Origin: Merdiplasma sp905207905
Lineage (GTDB): Bacteria; Bacillota; Clostridia; Lachnospirales; Lachnospiraceae
Length of the DNA: 64,000 nt
Direction of reading: 5' to 3'
Assembly: GCA_902475025.1 (NCBI GenBank)
Contig: CABRXX010000004.1
Coordinates: 1-64,000 of the forward strand
Both the position numbers and the translations under genes were made by a program. Positions 25,750-33,183 of this stretch are shown here, piece after piece (position 1 is the first letter of the stretch; each line of letters starts with the position of its first letter). The notes beneath the pieces are model-generated. The model did not search any database. It was not told the DNA's origin and worked only from the letters and a program-made list of their open reading frames with translations.

Positions 25750-26471
25750 GCGGTGCAGAATACCTGCAGGGATTTTCTAAACTGATCTTCAAAAACGCAG
25801 TTGCCTTTTTGAAAAAGAAACGCGTCCTGACAAAAGAAGAATATGCAGCCCTGAGCGATCGTGCAAAGGCGAAGGCGTTTACAGTTGCCGGCTATACCGC
25901 GGCAGAAGTGCTGCAGGAGTTTCTGGACAAGCTGACTACAGCGGTGGAAGAGGGCAGGACGCTGGCAGACTGGAAGGCGCAGATGGACGAATGGCTTGGT
26001 GCGCATGGTTATGATGGGATGGATCCGGGAAAGGCAGAGCTGATCTTCCGGACAAATGTGCAGACTGCCTATAATGGTGGTCACTATAAAAGCATGATGC
26101 AGGCTGCAAAGCTGCGGCCCTACTGGATGTATGTCACAGCCGGGGATGACAGAGTGCGTGATACCCATGCTGCGCTGCAGGGAGCCGTGTATCGGGCAGA
26201 CGATCCGTTCTGGAAGGTGTGGTATCCGCCCAATGGATACAAGTGCCGCTGCCATGTGCGATCCTATTCAGAACGTCAGGTGCGGGAACGCAACTTGCAG
26301 GTGCGGACGAAGCCGCCCATCACTGTGGATTTTTCGACAGGCGAGATCAAACCATTGCGGCCGGACAAGGGATTTGCAAACAACCCGGCACTGGATGCGT
26401 GGCGTCCGGATCTTAGTAAATTTTCTCCTGTTGTACGGAACGCATACTTAAAACGGAAGAAAAGCAAATAA
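25746..26471 (+). CDS. Head morphogenesis protein (Mu gpF-like)
   Basis: 241 residues. The phage Mu F/SPP1 gp7 domain is recognisable by AELIFRTNVQTAYNGGHY, GDDRVRDTHAALQG and the NGYKCRCHVRSYSE ending (residues about 95-180). ATGA overlap with the portal gene. A minor capsid protein needed for head assembly. Confidence 0.9.
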   Translation: MSGAEYLQGFSKLIFKNAVAFLKKKRVLTKEEYAALSDRAKAKAFTVAGYTAAEVLQEFLDKLTTAVEEGRTLADWKAQMDEWLGAHGYDGMDPGKAELIFRTNVQTAYNGGHYKSMMQAAKLRPYWMYVTAGDDRVRDTHAALQGAVYRADDPFWKVWYPPNGYKCRCHVRSYSERQVRERNLQVRTKPPITVDFSTGEIKPLRPDKGFANNPALDAWRPDLSKFSPVVRNAYLKRKKSK

Positions 26472-26525
26472 ATGGGCAAAAAAGCGGTTAAGAGTGTCAG
26501 GCTAGGAGTTGAAAGGGCTAGGATT

Positions 26526-26564
26526 TGTAACGCGAAATGACGCGGAATAACGCTATTGTAACGC
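26526..26564. repeat. TGTAACGC motif cluster in mid-prophage
   Basis: TGTAACGC (26526-26533), AATAACGC (26546-26553) and TGTAACGC (26557-26564), all in one orientation, in the only sizeable gap of the head region (26472-26600). On the opposite strand these are the GCGTTACA motifs of 10185-10332. The position, about 47 percent along the prophage, is close to where Mu carries its strong gyrase site. Confidence 0.6.
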
Positions 26565-26600
26565 TATAGAAGCGGCATGGAGGATGATGGAAGGAAAGAA

Positions 26601-27635
26601 ATGGAAAAAAAGAAGCAAAAGGATGTGGTGATGATTGCACTGACCCCTAAAGTAGTGGAGGGGGTCCCGGATCTGATCGCTGTGATCCCAAAAGGGCACG
26701 TAGAATCCCGAAAGGGTGATTTTATTGTGGATGACGAATCGTTCCGGATGATCAACAATCAGTTCCTTGGCCGCCGTTTGGATCTGGTCATTGATTATGA
26801 ACACCAGACGCTGCATGACGTGCAGGCACCGGCGGCGGGGTGGATCACAGAGTTGATAAACGGGGATGATGCGATCATGGCGAAAGTAAATTGGACGCCA
26901 AAGGGAGCGGAGTACCTGAAAAATAAGGAATACCGTTACCTGTCCCCGGTGATCATTACCAGAAAAAATGACAAAAAAGTGATTGCGCTGCACTCAGCAG
27001 CGTTGACAAACACTCCCGCAATTGATGGTATGTTCCCGCTGGTGGGATGTAGCCTGGATGTGGATGATTATGAGGAGGAAAAAACGATGGAATTAGAAAA
27101 ACTGATCAGATTGCTGGGACTGCCGGAGACAGCAACAGAAGATGAAGTGGAGGCAGCGCTCCGGGCGGCAGGCAGGAAGCCGGAAGGGACGGAAACGGTA
27201 ACAAATAAGGAGGTAGTTGCCAACAGTACAATCCTGACGCTGCTGGGTCTAAAAGCAGATGCAAAGACAGAAGAAGTGGCAGCCGCCATCGTAAAGCTTC
27301 AGAATGGGGATAGCTCCCTCGCAGCGGAAGTGCAGGCACTCAAGGAGCAGCTGGAAGGACGGGCTGCAGATGAGGCGGTCACCGCAGCACTGAAAGCCGG
27401 GAAGATCACCGCAGCACAGAAGGACTGGGCGCGCAGCTATGCACTGAAAGATCCGGAAGGGTTTGCCGCATTTGTGGACAAAGCGCCTGCGGCGGTGGTA
27501 ATGGACAATCTGACAGGCACTGATCCGAAGGAAAAAGGCGGAAAAGGAGAACTGTCAGGAGTAGATTATGCAATACTGAAGAACTTAGGACTATCAGAAG
27601 AGGAAGTAAAAGAGTATTACAAGGAGGAATTGTGA
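26601..27635 (+). CDS. Prohead protease/scaffold (Mu gpI-like)
   Basis: 344 residues from ATG 26601 (GGAAGGAAAG before it; the frame also offers ATG 26577 with no ribosome site). The protease part (VIDYEHQTLHDVQAPAAGWI, PVIITRKND, ALTNTPAIDGM) resembles Mu I protein. The C-terminal half is a charged, Ala/Glu-rich scaffold helix region. It matures the head and is degraded during assembly. Confidence 0.88.
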   Translation: MEKKKQKDVVMIALTPKVVEGVPDLIAVIPKGHVESRKGDFIVDDESFRMINNQFLGRRLDLVIDYEHQTLHDVQAPAAGWITELINGDDAIMAKVNWTPKGAEYLKNKEYRYLSPVIITRKNDKKVIALHSAALTNTPAIDGMFPLVGCSLDVDDYEEEKTMELEKLIRLLGLPETATEDEVEAALRAAGRKPEGTETVTNKEVVANSTILTLLGLKADAKTEEVAAAIVKLQNGDSSLAAEVQALKEQLEGRAADEAVTAALKAGKITAAQKDWARSYALKDPEGFAAFVDKAPAAVVMDNLTGTDPKEKGGKGELSGVDYAILKNLGLSEEEVKEYYKEEL

Positions 27636-28021
27636 TGAGACGATTGATCGGGGAAGAGCTGACCGGGCGCAGCATTCTGCGTTTGCCGGTTGCCCAAGGA
27701 GCGAAGTTGCTGGATGGGGACATCGTGGTGTTGAATGCAGAAGGCTATGCGGTGAAAGCGTCTAAGACAGCCGGTCTGGTGGCGGCAGGAAAAGCACAGG
27801 AATATGTTGACAATACTGCTGGTGACAACGGAGCCTGTCATGTACGTGTGCAGCGCGGTGTATTTGTTCTTGGAAATGATGGTGACATCAAGGAGACGGA
27901 TCTATTAAAAACGTGTTATTTTGCCGGGCCGTTAAGTGTAACACTGGTATCAGCAGGATCTAGCGTGGCCGGAAAGATTATTGCAGTGGAAGGCAAAGCA
28001 GTTGTCGTGGATATGGTTTAA
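27635..28021 (+). CDS. Probable head decoration protein
   Basis: 128 residues from ATG 27635, 7 bp after AAGGAGG. Beta-rich and Val/Gly-rich, with GDIVVLNAEGYAVKAS and GKIIAVEGKAVVVDMV. It lies between the protease/scaffold and major head genes, where decoration or capsid-fiber proteins usually sit. Family assigned by position and composition. Confidence 0.6.
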   Translation: MRRLIGEELTGRSILRLPVAQGAKLLDGDIVVLNAEGYAVKASKTAGLVAAGKAQEYVDNTAGDNGACHVRVQRGVFVLGNDGDIKETDLLKTCYFAGPLSVTLVSAGSSVAGKIIAVEGKAVVVDMV

Positions 28022-28035
28022 GGAGGATAAGGACA

Positions 28036-28926
28036 ATGATTATTAATGCACAGGCAATCCGGGCGTTGGATGTTAGCTTTTCAACCTTGTACAATCGAGG
28101 ATTTTCTTCCAAGCAGCCGAAGCACCCGTTGATTGCAACGGAAGTACCATCCAGTACATCGGAAGAAAATTATGGATGGATCGGGCAGCTGCCCAAAATG
28201 AAGGAATGGCTGGATGAGCGCACGATAGCGAACCTGAGTGCGTATACCTACACCATTAAAAATAAATCCTATGAGTCTACGATTGGGATTGACCGGGAAG
28301 TTCTGGAGGATGACCGATATGGGGTATATGCTCCGAGCTTTGAGATGATGGGAGCAGAGGCCGCTACCGCACCGGATGAAACCGTCTTTGAACTGCTTCA
28401 GAAAGGATTTGAAGAGAATTGCTATGACGGTCAGCCATTCTTCTCTGACCAGCACAAGTCGGGCGAAAAGACTTTTTCAAATAAAACGGATGCAAAACTG
28501 TCACAGGAAAGCTTTATCGCAGCGCGCACGGCAATCATGTCCTATACGGGCGATCAGGAGAAGCCGCTGAAACTGGTACCTAACCTTCTTGTAGTACCGC
28601 CTGCCCTTGAAATGGAGGCGCGCCGGATCCTGGAGGCAGAGATGGTGAATGGCTCTTCTAATATTACCAAGGGGCTTGCCAAGGTAGAAGTGGTAAGCGA
28701 GCTAGCTAATGATCCGGATGCCTGGTATTTGATGGTGACTAATGAGCCGTTAAAGCCCATGATTCTTCAGATGAGAAAAAAACCGAAGTTTACAGCACTG
28801 AATAAGGACAATGATCTGAATGTATTCCTGAAAAAGAAATACCTTTACGGTGTGGATGGACGCTGGAATGCTGGTTTTGGTTTTTGGCAGATGGCATACG
28901 GATCCACAGGAAAAGCGATGGGCTGA
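28036..28926 (+). CDS. Major head protein (Mu gpT-like)
   Basis: 296 residues. INAQAIRALDVSFSTLYNRG at the start, then WIGQLPKMKEWLDERTIANL and GIDREVLEDDRYGVYAPSFE, are characteristic of Mu T. HK97-like capsid fold expected. TAAGGAGGA ribosome site. Confidence 0.93.
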   Translation: MIINAQAIRALDVSFSTLYNRGFSSKQPKHPLIATEVPSSTSEENYGWIGQLPKMKEWLDERTIANLSAYTYTIKNKSYESTIGIDREVLEDDRYGVYAPSFEMMGAEAATAPDETVFELLQKGFEENCYDGQPFFSDQHKSGEKTFSNKTDAKLSQESFIAARTAIMSYTGDQEKPLKLVPNLLVVPPALEMEARRILEAEMVNGSSNITKGLAKVEVVSELANDPDAWYLMVTNEPLKPMILQMRKKPKFTALNKDNDLNVFLKKKYLYGVDGRWNAGFGFWQMAYGSTGKAMG

Positions 28927-28946
28927 TAAGAGGCAGGTGAGCAGGG

Positions 28947-29420
28947 ATGGCATACAGCAAATCAGAAGATGTACTGGATATGATCAAGCCGGATATGTTG
29001 CGATCCTTGATCGGGGAGAATTGTCGCCTGGAAGGCGAGGAGCTGAGGTATGCAGCGATTCCTTATGCCCAAACTGCCGTTGAGGATGCGGACGCTGAGA
29101 TTGACGGATACCTTGCCAAGCGGTACAAGGTGCCATTGGAAAAAGTACCGAAGATGATCGGGAAGCTGTCCAAGGATATCGCAGTGTACAACATGGCATC
29201 CCGCCGTGGGATTGATGAAACAGAGCGGGAAAAGAACATCTTAAACCGCTATAAGGCAGCAATTTTATATTTGACCAATGTAGCGAAGGGGATTGTAGAG
29301 CTGGACGGACAGACATCCGGCGGATCCGGAGACGCGCTGCCGGATGCACAGGGAAATGCAGGATTTTCTATTCAATCCAGTGATCGCCTTTTCACAAGAG
29401 ATGACATGAAAGGCTGGTAA
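28947..29420 (+). CDS. Head-tail connector (DUF1320, Mu gp36-like)
   Basis: 157 residues. The start YSKSEDVLDMIKPDMLRSLI and DADAEIDGYLAKRYKVPLEK match DUF1320, a gp6-like adaptor family. GCAGGTGAG ribosome site. It probably sits under the portal. Confidence 0.85.
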   Translation: MAYSKSEDVLDMIKPDMLRSLIGENCRLEGEELRYAAIPYAQTAVEDADAEIDGYLAKRYKVPLEKVPKMIGKLSKDIAVYNMASRRGIDETEREKNILNRYKAAILYLTNVAKGIVELDGQTSGGSGDALPDAQGNAGFSIQSSDRLFTRDDMKGW

Positions 29421-29425
29421 AGGAT

Positions 29426-29911
29426 ATGAGCGGCATCCGTGTGAGCATGGAAGGCGAGTTTGAAGCCTATAAGGATCGGCTGCAGCGTTTGGGTAGTGTT
29501 GACCGTGAGGAGCTGATGGCAGCAATCGCGGAAGCGCTGCGTACCAGCACGGATGAGCGGTTTGATGCGGAAACTGCACCGGATGGATCTGCATGGAAAC
29601 GGTCTATCCGGGCATCCGGCGGCGGAAAGACGCTGACAGACAGCAGCCGCCTGCGTACATCCATCCATGCCCGGTCATCAGCAAAAGGGGCGGAGATCGG
29701 GACAAATACCATTTATGCAGCAACACATCAGTTTGGGGAGCCGGGCAGGACAATCCGGGCAAAGAATAAACGGATGCTGTCGTTCCAGATCGGCGGAAAG
29801 TGGTATCACAAGAAACAGGTTACGATCAAAATTCCGGCGCGTCCCTTCCTTGGGTTGTCCGATTCAGACCGTGAAGAAGTCCTAGAACTGATGGAGGAAT
29901 CATTGAAATAG
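29426..29911 (+). CDS. Virion morphogenesis protein (Mu gpG-like)
   Basis: 161 residues. EALRTSTDERFDAETAPDGS, LTDSSRLRTSIHARS, GTNTIYAATHQFGEPGRTIR and IPARPFLGLSD follow the phage_tail_S/Mu G pattern. Needed for tail completion and head-tail joining. AAAGGAT ribosome site 5 bp after the previous stop. Confidence 0.9.
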   Translation: MSGIRVSMEGEFEAYKDRLQRLGSVDREELMAAIAEALRTSTDERFDAETAPDGSAWKRSIRASGGGKTLTDSSRLRTSIHARSSAKGAEIGTNTIYAATHQFGEPGRTIRAKNKRMLSFQIGGKWYHKKQVTIKIPARPFLGLSDSDREEVLELMEESLK

Positions 29912-29924
29912 AGGAAGCATCAAA

Positions 29925-30410
29925 ATGACAAAGAAAAAGTATCTGGAAGATCTTCTGCGTGCATCAGGAATTACTGGGACGATCTATGAGTCGCTAAAAA
30001 ATATGTCAAACGATGAGGGCAGCTACTATGCAGGGATCCTGCGGGGCAGCGATAAGCCGGTTCGTGCGAAGTCAAAAAGAACATACGATAACGGGGCGGT
30101 TACGATGAACCGGGTGAAGCTGTACGATATGGAAACCGTGTACACGGTAGTGATTGCCGAATATGATGAGGAGCATTTGGAAAAGCATATCGAGGCATTT
30201 TTTAAGGCGATCAGCAAAGGGTACGATGACGGCGCTGGCAACTGGGTAGGTGTGGAGGCCGGGGAGGTGGACTGGGTTGACGAAAAGGACAGTATTTTAA
30301 AGGCAAAGATCGCAGTTGAAATCCCGGTGACATTTAGCTATGGAATTTATAAAGACGTACCGGTAAGTCATATAGATGGCACGCCGGAGATCGGCATGGA
30401 AAAGGAGTGA
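29925..30410 (+). CDS. Probable tail terminator protein
   Basis: 161 residues, mixed alpha/beta, with YDMETVYTVVIAEYDEEHLE and AVEIPVTFSYGIYKDVP. The position between protein G and the sheath matches Mu gp37, whose role is tail-length termination. No direct motif; assigned by synteny. Confidence 0.6.
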   Translation: MTKKKYLEDLLRASGITGTIYESLKNMSNDEGSYYAGILRGSDKPVRAKSKRTYDNGAVTMNRVKLYDMETVYTVVIAEYDEEHLEKHIEAFFKAISKGYDDGAGNWVGVEAGEVDWVDEKDSILKAKIAVEIPVTFSYGIYKDVPVSHIDGTPEIGMEKE

Positions 30411-30415
30411 TGAGG

Positions 30416-30628
30416 ATGGCAGCGAAGGCTGTAAAGGAAGCTGCACCGGAGGAGGTTATCCGGAAGACGGCAGAGGATTGGGCGATCGCAAAGCAGGTGC
30501 CTGGATCCTATCTGGCAGGCGTAAAGCAGCGTAAAAAATGGGCTAAACATAAGATGCTGGAAGAAAATGAGTTTGATGCAGCACTGCGTGAGTTTTTAAC
30601 AGCGGCAGCAGACGGGAGGACAAAATGA
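30416..30628 (+). CDS. Small phage protein before the sheath (Mu gp38 position)
   Basis: 70 residues from ATG 30416 behind AAAGGAGTGATGAGG. Helical and basic, rich in Ala, Lys and Glu. Overlaps the sheath gene by 4 bp (ATGA). Mu has a similarly small gene (gp38, DUF2635) here, but no clear similarity can be shown. Confidence 0.6.
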   Translation: MAAKAVKEAAPEEVIRKTAEDWAIAKQVPGSYLAGVKQRKKWAKHKMLEENEFDAALREFLTAAADGRTK

Positions 30629-32022
30629 TATCAAGGGTAGAAGTAGAAGTAAAGGACGGCGGAGCCGGGATTGGGGAACAACGGATCAGCGGCATCCATG
30701 CCAAGGTAGGCATATCGTCCAAAGTGACCGAGCCGGTTGAGATCCACAATACGATGGATACAGACCAGATCCGGGCTATCTTAGGGCAGTGTCCGATTGC
30801 AGATGCGTGCATGGATTCCATTGATGGAGGTGCGCAGCAGATGTACTGCTATCCTGTAGCCGCAACAACAGGCGGCAAGCCGTCAGAGGTAACCCATAAT
30901 GGGACGGGCAAAGGTACGGTAACGGTGTCTGGTACAGGAATCAATGCATTCGATGTGGTGGTTCAGATCGTGGATGGCGGTGCAACCAATGAAGCGACCT
31001 TCACTGTCAGCACAGATGGCGGAAACAACATTTCAGAAGAGATGACTGTGCCGCTGGCGGGAACGTATGAGATCCCGGATACGGGCCTGACACTGACATT
31101 TGCGGCAGCATCCGAGAATAAATTTGTGGCAGGCGATACCTACACATTTGTAGTTGCAGCACCGACTACGACAAACGAAGCAATTCTTGCTGCAGTGGAA
31201 CGTGTTTATAAGAGTAATGCAAATATTGAAGCAGTGCATATCGTAGGCACAACCAATAAGGATCTGTGGGCATCGCTGGAAGCACTGGCTCAGGCGCAGG
31301 AGACGGATGCAGGCCGTCCGCTGCTGATTGTATGCGAGCAGCGTGCTGCAGGAAAGGATGAGGCTGCTGCAGATTATGTGGAAGCCATTGAAGCAGACTG
31401 TAAAACAGCGGGACGCCATGTGGCAGTTGTCCAGACCTGGGCCAGACTGAAGGGCATGGATGGACGTATGCGTGTGACGAACATGGCAGCCTATATCATG
31501 GGGATGATCGCCCAGGCGAAAGAGTCCACCAGTATTGCATACGTCAGGGATTTTCCAATCAGCGAGAGCAAGGTGCTGGAAATTCTGCCAGCTGGTATTG
31601 AGGATATGTACGAGGAGCTGGATGCAGCGCGGTATATCGCTCTGCGCCGGTATCCGGGCAGGGATGCCTGGTATGTTGCCGGTTCCAATACCTGTGCACC
31701 GGAGACTAGTGATTTTGCCACCATCGAGCACGCCCGGGTGATGTATCGGCTAGTACGCGAAGTGTATAAGCGTGCGACAGAATGGCTGAAAGCAGATTTT
31801 GATGCATCAGAAATTGAGACGGAGGCAGCACCGGTACAGGCGGATCTGAATATCCCGATTGAGGATGCAATCAAAGACCAGATCATCAGCAGTGGGCAGG
31901 CGGTATTGCTGGATCCGGAAAGCCTGCTGACAGCGCAGAAAATTCCGGTAAGAGTAAGCTATAAGCCCCGTGCGTATGCCAATGTAGTATCCCTGACCTT
32001 CATGGCAGGGGCAGTATCATAG
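30625..32022 (+). CDS. Contractile tail sheath protein (Mu gpL-like)
   Basis: 465 residues. The N-terminal strands (MISRVEVEVKDGGAGIG), an inserted beta domain (TVTVSGTGINAFDVVVQI) and the C-terminal sheath domain (ARYIALRRYPGRDAWYVAGS, VRVSYKPRAYANVVSLTFMA) fit sheath proteins of myophages. It shows the phage has a contractile tail. Followed 9 bp later by the tube gene, the universal order. Confidence 0.85.
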   Translation: MISRVEVEVKDGGAGIGEQRISGIHAKVGISSKVTEPVEIHNTMDTDQIRAILGQCPIADACMDSIDGGAQQMYCYPVAATTGGKPSEVTHNGTGKGTVTVSGTGINAFDVVVQIVDGGATNEATFTVSTDGGNNISEEMTVPLAGTYEIPDTGLTLTFAAASENKFVAGDTYTFVVAAPTTTNEAILAAVERVYKSNANIEAVHIVGTTNKDLWASLEALAQAQETDAGRPLLIVCEQRAAGKDEAAADYVEAIEADCKTAGRHVAVVQTWARLKGMDGRMRVTNMAAYIMGMIAQAKESTSIAYVRDFPISESKVLEILPAGIEDMYEELDAARYIALRRYPGRDAWYVAGSNTCAPETSDFATIEHARVMYRLVREVYKRATEWLKADFDASEIETEAAPVQADLNIPIEDAIKDQIISSGQAVLLDPESLLTAQKIPVRVSYKPRAYANVVSLTFMAGAVS

Positions 32023-32031
32023 GAGGGTAAC

Positions 32032-32475
32032 ATGGCAAGGAAACAGTTTGTAAATGGAAAGGTATATGACTGGTCATCCATCACGATCGCGCTGTCTGGC
32101 TGCCAAAATATCGAGCCGACATCCATCGACTACGAGGATAGTCAGGACAAGGAGCTGGTGTATGGGCGTGGCGGTAACCCGCGCGGATTTGGCACAGGGA
32201 ATAAGAGCAACTCCGTAAAGCTGGAGATGTTAAGAGAGGATTACAACACGCTGGTTGATGCGTACCGGAGTCAGGGAGGATTTTACAAGATCGTGATTCC
32301 GAAAATTACGGTATCGTATGCGGACGTCGGTGCAACGACCTGCACGGATGTACTGACTAACGTAACATTCACCAAGCGTGGCGGTTTTGGCGGCAAGCAG
32401 GGCGATAAGTCTACAACGATCAGTCTTGAAGGTATCGCAATGGGCGGTATCTGCATTGATGGTGTAAACGCATAA
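32032..32475 (+). CDS. Tail tube protein (Mu gpM-like)
   Basis: 147 residues, beta-rich: NGKVYDWSSITIALSGCQN, then GYGRGGNPRGFGTGNK-like loop (residues about 44-60) and TFTKRGGFGGKQGDKSTTIS. Myophage tube pattern, directly after the sheath. AGGAGGGTAAC ribosome site. Confidence 0.85.
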   Translation: MARKQFVNGKVYDWSSITIALSGCQNIEPTSIDYEDSQDKELVYGRGGNPRGFGTGNKSNSVKLEMLREDYNTLVDAYRSQGGFYKIVIPKITVSYADVGATTCTDVLTNVTFTKRGGFGGKQGDKSTTISLEGIAMGGICIDGVNA

Positions 32476-32488
32476 GGAGGATATGGCA

Positions 32489-32938
32489 ATGGGCTATTTT
32501 GAAGATCAGGAAATTTTATCAGAAAAAATGTCAAAACCAGAACAACAGGGCACAGGATATGTACAGCAGAGTCCGGTTGCTCCGGTAACGGAACATGTGG
32601 AAACATTTGAAGATCTGTGCAGAAAGTACGCAGATCAGGGTATGCGCGGCAAGATGTACATTGTCACGACTAACCTGTCTCAGGATGATGACATGGACCG
32701 AACGATGGAATTTCTGTTTTCAGAACCGAAAGCGGCATCCTATGACCGCTATGTGAAAACAGCATCGGTATCCAGTTCAAAGGCAATGCGAACATTTGTG
32801 TTAGATAACATTTGTCAGGAGCAGCGCAAAGATCTGGAGATGCTGCTGAATGAGTTTCCGGCAATGGGGATCAGTTTGGGCGAGAAGCTGCTGTATATGC
32901 TGGGTTTATCGAAAACGACCACAGTGCGCCGCCTGTAA
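32489..32938 (+). CDS. Tail assembly chaperone, short form
   Basis: 149 residues from ATG 32489, 8 bp after AAGGAGG (ATG 32483 is too close). Acidic, with ETFEDLCRKYADQGMRGKMY and LDNICQEQRKDLEMLLNEFP. It lies between tube and tape measure, the chaperone position. The frame ends TTTVRRL-stop, and a second frame without its own start overlaps its end, the hallmark of a -1 frameshift as in Mu gp41/gp42 and lambda G/GT. Confidence 0.82.
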   Translation: MGYFEDQEILSEKMSKPEQQGTGYVQQSPVAPVTEHVETFEDLCRKYADQGMRGKMYIVTTNLSQDDDMDRTMEFLFSEPKAASYDRYVKTASVSSSKAMRTFVLDNICQEQRKDLEMLLNEFPAMGISLGEKLLYMLGLSKTTTVRRL

Positions 32939-33180
32939 AATCTGCTGAAGAGCGAATCGATGAGGCAGAAGAGGAGATTGAAAGCAGCCTGTATGATGCA
33001 GGGCGGATCCTGATCTGTAAGTATCTGCCAAACAAAATGATCCCGGATCTGGATCATGTAACGCTGGGGGAATTTTACAGGCTGCTGGCAATGGCCAGAC
33101 AAGCCCGGAAAATGTATCAGGATGATATAAAAATCGGGGTTGTCAATGCCATAAATATTCTGTTCACAGAGGAGGGATAA
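32854..33180 (+). CDS. Tail assembly chaperone extension by -1 frameshift
   Basis: Open in the -1 frame from 32854 (just after a stop at 32851-32853) to TAA 33178-33180. There is no ATG, GTG or TTG in that frame before an internal ATG at about 33037, and no ribosome site. Downstream of the short-form stop it encodes an acidic helix (AEERIDEAEEEIESSLYDAG) and EFYRLLAMARQARKMYQ, then INILFTEEG. Candidate slip points are G4 at 32866-32869 or A4 at 32912-32915. No textbook X-XXY-YYZ heptamer is present, so the exact site is open. Confidence 0.75.
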   Translation, partial: VSGNGDQFGREAAVYAGFIENDHSAPPVKSAEERIDEAEEEIESSLYDAGRILICKYLPNKMIPDLDHVTLGEFYRLLAMARQARKMYQDDIKIGVVNAINILFTEEG

Positions 33181-33183
33181 GGG

